Shown here in pieces: positions 1 through 7,453 of a stretch of DNA of 49,532 bases (within the stretch, counting starts at the first letter, position 1; each line of letters begins with the position of its first letter). The stretch covers positions 1 through 49,532 of the forward strand of contig JAVKEP010000093.1 in the NCBI GenBank assembly GCA_040221375.1, written 5' to 3'. The position numbers and the translations under genes are program-made. Below the pieces are notes generated by a model, which worked only from the letters and a program-made list of their open reading frames with translations, was not told the DNA's origin and did not search any database. The stretch comes from SHAN690 sp040221375. GTDB taxonomy: Bacteria > Bacteroidota > Bacteroidia > Flavobacteriales_G > Salibacteraceae.

Positions 1-582
1 TGCCACGGCGCACAATGGAACCTTCTCCGATGGTTTCCAAACACAAACGTCACCGCACACCCAAGCCAACATGCTGTTCCAAGCCCACACTGCGACGGGA
101 AAATTGAAAGCAGAGATGATGCCCACGATGCCCATTGGATGGTACTGTTCGTACATGCGGTGCATTTCTCGTTCACTGTGCATCGTAAGTCCGTGTAGTT
201 GACGAGACAATCCAACGGCAAAATCGCAGATGTCGATCATTTCCTGCACCTCTCCCAAGCCTTCTTGATAGCTCTTGCCCATTTCATAGCTCACGAGCTG
301 GCCGAGCGATTCCTTCTTTTCACGCAGCGCCTCTCCGATTTGCCGAACGATTTCACCCCGCTTTGGCGCCGGCCACATCCGCCAAGTCTCAAATGCCTTT
401 TGGGCCAATCCGATGACTTCTTCGTAGTTTTCTTTGGAAGAGCCGTGTACTCGGGCCATGAGCTGACCATTTACAGGTGAGTATGACTCGAATACCTGAC
501 CGTTAGAGGGCAGCCAACGTTGGCCGGTGTAAGTCCCTTGGTTGCTTGATTCTATCTGAAGCGCTTGCAGTGTGTTTTTCAT
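1..582 (-). CDS. aldehyde dehydrogenase, ALDH7-like (N-terminal part, cut by window edge)
   Basis: Only the first 194 codons are visible; the C-terminal part, with the catalytic Cys, lies beyond base 1. The start ATG at 582-580 is preceded by an A/G-rich stretch. The visible part reads as the N-terminal NAD-binding half of an aldehyde dehydrogenase. It carries the segment HPMGIVGIISAFNFPVAVWA followed by a VCVWKPSEK-like motif, which resembles ALDH7 (alpha-aminoadipic semialdehyde / piperideine-6-carboxylate dehydrogenase), a lysine-catabolism enzyme. The ALDH superfamily is certain from these motifs; the ALDH7 subfamily is likely, but it rests on the N-terminus alone. The gene stands apart from its neighbour, with 163 bases separating it from the hydrolase gene at 746. 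Confidence 0.85.
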   Translation of the reverse strand, partial: MKNTLQALQIESSNQGTYTGQRWLPSNGQVFESYSPVNGQLMARVHGSSKENYEEVIGLAQKAFETWRMWPAPKRGEIVRQIGEALREKKESLGQLVSYEMGKSYQEGLGEVQEMIDICDFAVGLSRQLHGLTMHSEREMHRMYEQYHPMGIVGIISAFNFPVAVWAWNSMLAWVCGDVCVWKPSEKVPLCAVA

Positions 583-745
583 CCTTTCATCTTTCTGGGG
601 CACAAAAGTAATGACCCAAAATCCCTTAAGGGGAAAAATCCTTGAGTACTTTCAAAAGGTATTCTAACCTCCTTGCAGGCTCTGTTGTTAGTGCTGATAT
701 CAGAGTTCCTTAGTGCTTCTGATGTGGTTGTTTTCCTCGGATTCC

Positions 746-1390
746 TTAAATCGTTTCATTGAGCCAATCGCTCACTTCTGAAGAATGGGTATACACCATA
801 AAGTGCGGTCCGCCTTTTACGACCCGGTCGGGCCGGATGTTTCGTATCGGGAAAACGGCGTCGGCGGTTCCGTGTATTTGTACAATGTTCTGTAGGTGAT
901 GTTCGCCTTGCCATGTCACGATCTGGTCTGCCGACCAATCTACCAAGCGTTCATCTGAGTGTTCGAGAACATGATTCAACATTGATTTATCGGACCCCTC
1001 GCGCACGCCAAAGAACCATGAGGTCAACTCTTTGAAATGGAGCAGTTTAGACGCTGGCAGCAGCTTTTGAAGGTTCAGCAAGCCGATCAAATTGAGCTTT
1101 GCAGGAATTTCTGATTTGCTTTTGACGCTGCTGATTAAGACTACCGTTTTTACAGGGGTGCGCTTGGCAATTTCGATGGCCATGATTCCGCCAAAAGAAA
1201 GACCAACGAGGACGGATTGCTCGGGATCAACGATCGATTCGGCCATTCGCGTGGCATAGCTTTCCATGGATTCATCGGCGTTTGGAATCAACCATGGGAG
1301 ATGATGTACAAGCAACTCTTTTTTCAACGTTAGCCGTCCAAAAACGGATTCATCGGCCCCTAAGCCACTGATGAAATATACCGCGGTCAC
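746..1390 (-). CDS. alpha/beta hydrolase (small, 214 aa)
   Basis: This is a soluble alpha/beta-hydrolase-fold protein without a signal peptide. The N-terminus has an oxyanion-type turn (FISGLGADESVF), the nucleophile elbow GLSFGG supplies the Ser, IHGTADAVFP holds the likely acid Asp, and the His is in GGPHFMVYT near the C-terminus, so the triad looks complete. The cap region is short. The substrate cannot be told from the sequence. Its start overlaps the stop of the upstream secreted protein gene (ATGA), so it is the last gene of the dnaG-led coupled operon. It could equally be an esterase, thioesterase or lipase-like enzyme. Confidence 0.8.
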   Translation of the reverse strand: MTAVYFISGLGADESVFGRLTLKKELLVHHLPWLIPNADESMESYATRMAESIVDPEQSVLVGLSFGGIMAIEIAKRTPVKTVVLISSVKSKSEIPAKLNLIGLLNLQKLLPASKLLHFKELTSWFFGVREGSDKSMLNHVLEHSDERLVDWSADQIVTWQGEHHLQNIVQIHGTADAVFPIRNIRPDRVVKGGPHFMVYTHSSEVSDWLNETI

Positions 1391-1815
1391 TTTTTTACGC
1401 TTTTAAAGCTTTCGTCCGAAACGTCGTAATAAATGCGGCCGACGATTTCTGGGAGTTTGGGAAGGGTAGTGGCGGTCAGATTCACGATGAATCCACTGAA
1501 TTCGTAACCCCATTCCCTCTCTGCTTTCGGGACGTTTCTGGTGTCGAGTTCAATTGACTTGGGTTGATGTTTTTTGGCATAAAAGCTCGCTTGGCATACC
1601 ATATCGAATGGGACCGTAAACTCAAAGGAGCCGTCATTATTGGCCTGAACTGAAAAGGACGCTCCTTGTTCATTCGTCACCTTGACCGATGCATTTTTCA
1701 ATGAACTGCCCGTTGCATCTTGAATCCGACCACCGATCAGGAGGTTAGCATTTCTATCTTGTGCAAGGAGGAAGCAGCTGCATACACAAAGTGCCAGGAT
1801 CAACGTCCATTTCAT
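1387..1815 (-). CDS. small secreted protein with carboxypeptidase-regulatory-like domain
   Basis: The 142-residue protein has a Sec signal peptide (about residues 1-18, ending LLAQ) and then one beta-sandwich domain of the carboxypeptidase-regulatory/CNA-B-like type: GGRIQDATGSSLKNASVKV, then NNDGSFEF. The C-terminal part shares a pattern with the adjacent paralogue: LDTRN, a Y-E-F/Y-x-G-F block, then a short strand ending in GRIYYD. It is likely exported to the periplasm or surface. Its start and stop overlap neighbouring genes by ATGA, so it is probably translated with them. The function is unknown. These domains usually serve as structural or binding modules, and no enzymatic residues are visible. 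Confidence 0.75.
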   Translation of the reverse strand: MKWTLILALCVCSCFLLAQDRNANLLIGGRIQDATGSSLKNASVKVTNEQGASFSVQANNDGSFEFTVPFDMVCQASFYAKKHQPKSIELDTRNVPKAEREWGYEFSGFIVNLTATTLPKLPEIVGRIYYDVSDESFKSVKK

Positions 1816-2240
1816 GGCGCTTGCTGATTGAAGTTACCGAGATTCGCATCGAAATGAACGCGGGCTACCAATTTGGGGCGGATCGAATCATCCCCTTCTT
1901 CAAGGGTTATCCTGAATCCACCGTATTCGTAGTTGTACTGTTTGTCCTCGTCGGACAAGTTACGTGTGTCAAGGACGAGCATCTTCGGCGCGTGACCTGG
2001 TTTCGACAGGATGATTTCTGTGTAAAGATCAAATGAGAGCTCAAAGCTAAACCGGCCATTGGGTCTCGTCTCTGTCTGCTGCAAGGTGCTGCCCTGATCG
2101 CCTCGAAGTACAACTGACACGCCTTTGAGCGGCAGACCTTTGGTGCCATAAACAACGCCATCAACGGCTAAGTCTGCGGTTTGGGCAAGCGTGTGCATTG
2201 AAAAGAAAAGGGCGGCCGATAAAAGAACGAGCCTGCTCAT
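1812..2240 (-). CDS. small secreted protein with carboxypeptidase-regulatory-like domain (paralogue)
   Basis: This 142-residue protein is the same length as the gene at 1387 and clearly related to it. It has a signal peptide ending HTLAQ, a beta-sandwich starting at VDGVVYGTKGLPLKGVSVVL, an RPNGRFSFEL strand, and the shared tail LDTRNLSDEDK ... YNYEYGGFRITL ... ARVHFD. The tandem arrangement points to a local duplication. It overlaps mscS upstream (ATGA) and its paralogue downstream (ATGA). Function is unknown. The link with a membrane channel gene may mean a role at the cell envelope, but this is only inferred from position. Confidence 0.75.
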   Translation of the reverse strand: MSRLVLLSAALFFSMHTLAQTADLAVDGVVYGTKGLPLKGVSVVLRGDQGSTLQQTETRPNGRFSFELSFDLYTEIILSKPGHAPKMLVLDTRNLSDEDKQYNYEYGGFRITLEEGDDSIRPKLVARVHFDANLGNFNQQAP

Positions 2241-3076
2241 GGCTTTTCATTGAAAAAGTGAACGTCGCGCTGAGGGAATGGAATCCGCACCTTGTGTTCA
2301 CGGAATTTGGCGTCTATCTCAAAGCGGATCTCGCTGCGAACGAATTCTATTTCCCATGAGTTGCGCGCCCAAAAGAACACTTCAAAGTTCAAGCTGGAAT
2401 CACCGAAGTCCCTGAACTGAACCTTGACGGGCATGTTTTGGTCTACGGCCGAATTCTTCTTCACGATGTCTGTGAGAATGTCGCGTACAAGTCCAGTATC
2501 AGAACCATAAGCGACGCCAACTTTTACGTTGAATCGAGTGAGGTCATCCATCGTCGTCCAGTTGATGACATTGTCGGAGACCAGTTTGCTATTGGGAACG
2601 ATCATGGTGATGCCGTCCCGTGTTTTGATTTTACTCGTTCTGAAATCGATCTCAATGATCCTTCCAACGGTACTATTGAATTCTACGATGTCGCCGACCT
2701 TCACCGTTCCGCCAAAGAGCAAGATCAGTCCGCTCGTGAAATCATTGAATATTTGCTGGATTCCGAGCCCTACTCCGACCAACAACGCTGCTGACCCTGC
2801 TAGCACCAGCGTTAGGTTTACTCCGACCGTTTCCAAAGCGATTGCGGTAGAGGCGGTGTAGACAAAATACGCCGCCAGCTTTTCGAGTGCATAGAGGGTG
2901 CTTCGCTCCATCCAATCGCGCCGCTTGATGCTGCGGTCCATGAAAATTCGTAGAATTTTCAGCGTGAGCCAAGCAACGAAGTAGATGATGAAGATCAACC
3001 CAACGTTGAAGACCGTCAAAGAGAAATTCTTGTATCCGAATAGTTCGAAATCGAGAATGGTTTGAATTTTTTCCAT
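2237..3076 (-). CDS. MscS-family mechanosensitive ion channel
   Basis: This is a small-conductance mechanosensitive channel of 279 residues, near the minimal MscS length. Three hydrophobic segments are visible (about residues 18-46, 62-84 and 88-115). The third runs into the pore-helix pattern GVGLGIQQIFNDFTSGLILL. The beta domain follows with VGDIVEF, VGRIIEIDFRTSKIKTRDG and IVPNSKLVSDNVINWT, and an alpha/beta C-terminal domain ends the protein. Such channels in the inner membrane release solutes on hypo-osmotic shock. The start ATG overlaps the dnaG stop (TAATG) and the stop overlaps the next gene (ATGA), so it is probably co-translated with dnaG. Confidence 0.92.
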   Translation of the reverse strand: MEKIQTILDFELFGYKNFSLTVFNVGLIFIIYFVAWLTLKILRIFMDRSIKRRDWMERSTLYALEKLAAYFVYTASTAIALETVGVNLTLVLAGSAALLVGVGLGIQQIFNDFTSGLILLFGGTVKVGDIVEFNSTVGRIIEIDFRTSKIKTRDGITMIVPNSKLVSDNVINWTTMDDLTRFNVKVGVAYGSDTGLVRDILTDIVKKNSAVDQNMPVKVQFRDFGDSSLNFEVFFWARNSWEIEFVRSEIRFEIDAKFREHKVRIPFPQRDVHFFNEKP

Positions 3077-5034
3077 TAGTGGAGTACGGTTCGTCCAAGT
3101 TTCTTATTGATTTCTCGCTTGATGCTTTCTAGTTTCATTTGCCGCATTAGGAATTGTTCAGCATCAGCACCGAGCAGAGTTTGCTCTTTGAGTGCTTCTT
3201 GATTCTCTTTGAGCATGCGTTTCACGCGCTTGTCTTTGTAGGCGTAGATAGACTCCAAGACAGCCCTGCGCAACTTCTTTTCCTCCGGTACAACGATGAT
3301 TTCTTTCCGCTCCCAGTTGTCGAGATTATAGGGAAAGCTCATCAGGTCTACGAACAGCTCCCTAAGCGCATCATCCTCGTGGTTGATGAAGTGGTTGACG
3401 TTCAAGGTTTCATGTTGATCCATGTGCTCAGACAGGGCCTGGAACATGCTTCGTAGTGCTTCGTTCTCAAATTCCAGTCCGTCCACTTCGATTTCATCCA
3501 ATAAGAATTCAAGGACGTTGATCTGTTCGGGTTCTGGTTGGTCATCGTCAACCTGATCTTCAAGCGTGAAGCTTCGGTCGTGATAATTGATCATGATCCG
3601 GAGAATGTCTCGTTCTTGATACTCAAAGCTGTCCTCCGTAAATTTTTTCTCCTCTGCAAAACCGGATTCAATGACCGGTGGTTCTGGAAATTCGTCCTCC
3701 CGTTTGTTTGAACTTCGAAAGCGCTGTTTGTGTTGCTTTCTGAGTGACTTATTCAATTCCGAGATCAACGCTTTCTCAGAAACGTGCATCAGCTTGCTAC
3801 ACTCGGAAATGTAGATGGATCGCAAGATGGTGTCTGGTATCAATGCGATGCTGTCGACCATGGTATGGATGACCTCGTTCGTTTTGATGGGATCTCCATG
3901 AGCCTCTTCCATCAAAAGATCCGCCTTAAAAACGATAAAATCTCGGGCATGCTCTTTCAAGTATTCCTTGATCTCAATCCGGTCGTGTTCCTTGCTAAAA
4001 GTGTCTGGATCGTGACCGTCTGGAAGCAAAACCACCTTGACATTAACCCCTTGTTCAAGGATGATATCGATTCCCCGCAAGCTGGCTTTGATGCCGGCGG
4101 GGTCGCCATCGTAGACCAATGTGACGGTTTTGGTATACCGCGATACGAGTTTGATTTGATCCTTGGTCAACGCGGTTCCCGAAGAAGCTACGGTATTCTC
4201 GATTCCTTTTTGATGGAATGCAATGACGTCGGTGTAGCCTTCGACCAAATAGACATTTTCTTCTTTAGCGATGGCCTGTTTGGCGAAGTAAATGCCGTAC
4301 AAGGTGCTGCTCTTGTCATAAATGGCATTCTCAGGAGAATTGATGTACTTCGGAATGTTCTTATCGGCCTTCAAGGTCCGACCGCCAAAACCGATGACAC
4401 GCCCGCTCAGGTTGTGAATGGGAAAAATGACGCGGCCTTTATAGCCGTCGTATTTTCTTCCGTTTTTTTCTTTGACCAAGGCCGTAGCCAACAAGTATTC
4501 ATCCTTGTATCCACGGTCGCTGGATTCGTTGGTGAAAGCCTGGAAGTCATCTGGGTTATATCCCAATTGAAACTTCTTAATCGCGCTTTCTTTGAAATCG
4601 CGCTCCTTGAAGTAGCTTAAGCCTATGTTTTTTCCCTCGTCTGATTCCCACAAGTTCTCGGAGAACCATTTTTGGGCGAATTCGTTGATGACAAACAAAC
4701 TTTCTCGTTCGTTCCTGGCCTCTTCCTGTTCGGGGCTTGGCTTTTCTTCCTCAATTTCGATGTTGTAGCGCTTGGCTAACCAACGCAGCGCCTCTGGGTA
4801 ATTGAAGTGTTCATGTTCCATGATGAACGTGACCACGTTGCCCCCTTTTCCAGAACTGAAATCTTTGAATATTCCTTTGGCCGGAGAGACCATAAAGGAT
4901 GGGGTTTTTTCATCCGACCACGGACTCAAGCCTTTGAGGTTCGAGCCTGATTTTTTCAGGTTGACGAATTCACCGATGACTTCATCGATGCGCGCTGCAT
5001 GAAGTATTTCGTCGACTTTGTGGGGAGGGATCAT
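3076..5034 (-). CDS. dnaG: DNA primase DnaG
   Basis: This is the replicative primase that makes RNA primers for DnaB/Pol III. The 652 residues are in order: an N-terminal CHC2-like domain (about 1-100), the RNA polymerase core with TOPRIM (about 200-370; motif LVEGYTDVIAF near 265 and VYDGDPAG near 308), and a C-terminal helicase-binding region with long acidic stretches. The four zinc ligands of the CHC2 finger are replaced: the C-x2-H pair by Ser37/Ser40 (GLSPWSDEKTPSF) and the second pair by Asp58/Ser61 (FKDFSSGKGGN). The fold around them is well kept, so the gene is not decaying. The ATG at 5034 follows the MORN lipoprotein stop by 41 bases. The downstream mscS overlaps it (TAATG). Confidence 0.96.
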   Translation of the reverse strand: MIPPHKVDEILHAARIDEVIGEFVNLKKSGSNLKGLSPWSDEKTPSFMVSPAKGIFKDFSSGKGGNVVTFIMEHEHFNYPEALRWLAKRYNIEIEEEKPSPEQEEARNERESLFVINEFAQKWFSENLWESDEGKNIGLSYFKERDFKESAIKKFQLGYNPDDFQAFTNESSDRGYKDEYLLATALVKEKNGRKYDGYKGRVIFPIHNLSGRVIGFGGRTLKADKNIPKYINSPENAIYDKSSTLYGIYFAKQAIAKEENVYLVEGYTDVIAFHQKGIENTVASSGTALTKDQIKLVSRYTKTVTLVYDGDPAGIKASLRGIDIILEQGVNVKVVLLPDGHDPDTFSKEHDRIEIKEYLKEHARDFIVFKADLLMEEAHGDPIKTNEVIHTMVDSIALIPDTILRSIYISECSKLMHVSEKALISELNKSLRKQHKQRFRSSNKREDEFPEPPVIESGFAEEKKFTEDSFEYQERDILRIMINYHDRSFTLEDQVDDDQPEPEQINVLEFLLDEIEVDGLEFENEALRSMFQALSEHMDQHETLNVNHFINHEDDALRELFVDLMSFPYNLDNWERKEIIVVPEEKKLRRAVLESIYAYKDKRVKRMLKENQEALKEQTLLGADAEQFLMRQMKLESIKREINKKLGRTVLH

Positions 5035-5075
5035 CGCTTACGAAGGTACATACGCAAGTGCAATATCCATAGGGA

Positions 5076-5522
5076 CTACTCGGCTTTCTCTAGATCGAAA
5101 TTCATCTTTTGAAGTTCGGTGCCATCGGGGTTATAAAAGGTCCAAACGCCCATTTTCAGATCGTCCTTGAACTGCCCTTCATACCGCTTGGTGCCATCGG
5201 GCCAGTACACTTCCTTTTTGCCTTCTTTGCTGCCATGGTTGTAAAATCCTAAGCTCCAGAGCTGCCCGGATTCGTAGTAATAGCGCCATTCCCCATGCCG
5301 AGCGCCGTCCGTGTCAAAACTGCCGTAATACTCCCTTGTACCGTCGGCGTAAAATTTTTCTTCCTTCACCTTTACTTGCTGTCCACCCTCCTCTAGGTAA
5401 AACCCGACCAACTTAGGCTGGGTTTCCGTCCATTGTTCAATGACTCGGCGCTCGGGCTCCTTTTCACAGGATGTACTGAAAATTAGTGCAACCGCCGACA
5501 GCATCGTAATCCACCTTTTCAT
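5076..5522 (-). CDS. lipoprotein with MORN/YwqK-type repeats
   Basis: The 148-residue protein has a lipoprotein signal peptide (MKRWITMLSAVALIFSTSC, mature Cys at residue 19). It then has about four 22-24-residue repeats of the MORN-variant kind: YADGTREYYGSFD, GEWRYYYESGQLWSLGFYN, KKEVYWPDGTKRYEGQFKD, GVWTFYNPDGTELQKMNFD. Automatic pipelines often call such proteins YwqK-family antitoxins, but nothing here suggests a toxin-antitoxin pair. It is likely anchored in an outer or inner membrane leaflet. A much larger protein with the same repeat lies at 22878. A promoter-like element sits immediately upstream. Function is unknown. Confidence 0.8.
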   Translation of the reverse strand: MKRWITMLSAVALIFSTSCEKEPERRVIEQWTETQPKLVGFYLEEGGQQVKVKEEKFYADGTREYYGSFDTDGARHGEWRYYYESGQLWSLGFYNHGSKEGKKEVYWPDGTKRYEGQFKDDLKMGVWTFYNPDGTELQKMNFDLEKAE

Positions 5523-5886
5523 ACGGCCAAAAATAATCGGGCCAGCGGATTAATCAAGCCCAATTTAGATTGTGAAGGTATTCAGCAAAAAAAGGCGCAC
5601 CCATTAGTTAGCTAATAGAAATGGTATTCATAACCATAAGCATTTGTTGGCTGAGATTACGCTGCATTCTATGAAATTGAGATTGGTCGCTCTGAGCGCC
5701 TCTATTACTGACATTGAGGCCGTTTGCATAGACAGGAATACGGATGATGCAATGATTTAGAAGCTGCAAGCCTTATGGTTATTTGAAAAAAAAGTATAAT
5801 TGACATACCGTTTAGCGTGAATCTGCACCCAGGTGACGGTGAACATTACATCAATGCGTGTCAAATTGAAGCAATCGAAATAGACA
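5523..5886. other. divergent intergenic region (364 bp) without a gene
   Basis: This A/T-rich spacer lies between the leftward MORN lipoprotein gene and the rightward sugar-porter operon. Its left edge holds the promoter at 5528-5558. On the plus strand the best -7-like word is TATAATTG at 5795-5802, with one mismatch to TAnnTTTG and no matching -33 element, so the promoter of the glucan operon is not settled. I saw no convincing small gene, RNA structure or terminator. Confidence 0.5.
5528..5558 (-). promoter_or_regulatory. Bacteroidota-type promoter for the MORN lipoprotein gene
   Basis: On the minus strand, CTTG is followed after exactly 19 bases by TATTTTTG, matching the Bacteroidota consensus TTTG-N19-21-TAnnTTTG with one mismatch in the -33 element. 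The -7 box ends only five bases before the ATG at 5522, so the transcript would have almost no leader. Confidence 0.45.
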
Positions 5887-7443
5887 ATGAGATCGAATAG
5901 ATACATCATAGCCATGATCGCAATGATTGTGGCCTTGGGTGGACTGCTCATGGGATTTGACGCTTCTGTAATCTCAGGTGTCGTCCGATTCATCGAACCT
6001 GAATTTGGTCTGACGAAACTTGAACTCGGATGGTCCGTGGCTTCCTTAACCTTGACCGCGACCTTGGCCATGATGATTTCTGGCCCGTTGAGTGATCGAT
6101 TTGGCCGGCGGTCAGTGCTCCGTGTGGCAGCGATTCTCTATGCCGTTTCAGCTATTTGCAGTGCTTTGGCACCCACCTTTTTAACCTTGGTCATCGCTCG
6201 GATGATTGGGGGGTTTGGCGTTGGTGCCTCTTTGATTCTGGCGCCAATGTATATCGCTGAGATGTCCCCACCCGACATAAGAGGAAGGATGGTGTCCTTC
6301 AACCAACTGAACATCGTGATCGGTATTTCCCTCGCATTCTTTACCAATTACCTGATTTTGCAATGGGGTAAATCGGACGCAGCTTGGGCAGTTTGGTTGA
6401 AATTGGATGAGTACAATTGGCGATGGATGCTGGGTTTAGAAACTTTGCCAGCCATCCTGTACTTCATCGGCTTGTTTTTCGTTCCGAAGAGCCCTCGATG
6501 GCTCATTTTGAAAGGGAAGGTGGATGAAGCCAAATCGATCATGGCCAACCTCACCTCAGAAGAAGAGGCGGAGGCGGCGATGGCCGAGATCAAGAAAAGT
6601 GAAAAGGCAAGGGAAGGTGACCCAAAAGCGAGCATTAAAGACCTTCTAAAACCAAGCCTTCGACTTGTACTTACCATTGGCGTTGTAGTGGCCGTACTGC
6701 AACAAATAACTGGAATCAACTCGGTGTTTTTCTATGCGCCCATGATCTTCGAACAATCCGGTATCGGAACGGATGCGTCATTTGTCCAGGCCATTTTGGT
6801 GGGCTTGGCAAACTTGGTTTTTACCATTCTCGCCATTCTATTTATCGATAAACTCGGCAGAAAACCATTGCTAAGCTTTGGCGTAGCCGGCATTACTCTC
6901 TGTATGTTTCTCCTTGCCTACGGATTTCATTCAGCCACGTATGAAGTAAGCCAAGCCACATTCGAAGGCATCGCTGAAGTGAGTTCATCCAATGTAGAGG
7001 AGGTGATGGGCAAGCGCTTTGATACAGAAGCGGATTTCATGCAGGCGATGTCCAGCGTACTTTCGGAAGAGCAATTGCTAGCAGAAAAAGCAGGAATGAT
7101 TACCGCCTCCATCCGCATGAACGCGACCCTGATTTTGTTCGCCATTTTGGGATTCGTCGCGTCGTTTGCGATTTCAATCGGCCCGGTGATGTGGGTTTTG
7201 TTCTCAGAGCTTTTCCCGAATAAAATCCGCGGAATTGCTATCTCATTCGTAGGCTTAATCAATTCGGGAATAAGTTTCGTGGTGCAATGGGTATTCCCAT
7301 GGGAACTAGAATACTTGGGAAGTGCTACAACCTTTCTGATCTATGGCTTATTTGCTGCAGCGGGACTCGTATTCATCATTCGGGTGATTCCAGAAACAAA
7401 GGGAAAATCATTAGAAGAAATTGAAGCTCAACTCGTTCGCTAA
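5887..7443 (+). CDS. sugar porter, major facilitator superfamily
   Basis: This is an inner-membrane sugar/H+ symporter of the XylE/GLUT-like sugar porter family, 518 residues with twelve predicted membrane segments. Family signatures are present: GFDASVISG in TM1, SDRFGRRSVLR between TM2 and TM3, PKSPRWL after TM6, LQQITGIN in TM7, DKLGRKPLL between TM8 and TM9, and the C-terminal PETKGKSLEEIE. The loop between TM9 and TM10 is long (about 60 residues, rich in Glu/Ser), unlike the short loop of XylE. It is the first gene of the beta-glucan operon, so glucose or short gluco-oligosaccharides are the likely cargo. The substrate itself cannot be read from the sequence. Confidence 0.93.
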   Translation: MRSNRYIIAMIAMIVALGGLLMGFDASVISGVVRFIEPEFGLTKLELGWSVASLTLTATLAMMISGPLSDRFGRRSVLRVAAILYAVSAICSALAPTFLTLVIARMIGGFGVGASLILAPMYIAEMSPPDIRGRMVSFNQLNIVIGISLAFFTNYLILQWGKSDAAWAVWLKLDEYNWRWMLGLETLPAILYFIGLFFVPKSPRWLILKGKVDEAKSIMANLTSEEEAEAAMAEIKKSEKAREGDPKASIKDLLKPSLRLVLTIGVVVAVLQQITGINSVFFYAPMIFEQSGIGTDASFVQAILVGLANLVFTILAILFIDKLGRKPLLSFGVAGITLCMFLLAYGFHSATYEVSQATFEGIAEVSSSNVEEVMGKRFDTEADFMQAMSSVLSEEQLLAEKAGMITASIRMNATLILFAILGFVASFAISIGPVMWVLFSELFPNKIRGIAISFVGLINSGISFVVQWVFPWELEYLGSATTFLIYGLFAAAGLVFIIRVIPETKGKSLEEIEAQLVR

Positions 7444-7453
7444 TTTCCATCGC

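Noticed and set aside
3784..4620. A 278-codon open frame on the plus strand inside dnaG
   Set aside because: It is antisense to a strongly conserved dnaG and shows no recognisable protein pattern. Long antisense frames arise from dnaG codon use.
5757..6071. A 104-codon minus-strand frame overlapping the start of the sugar porter
   Set aside because: It is antisense to TM1 and TM2 of the porter, and its sequence is low in recognisable features.
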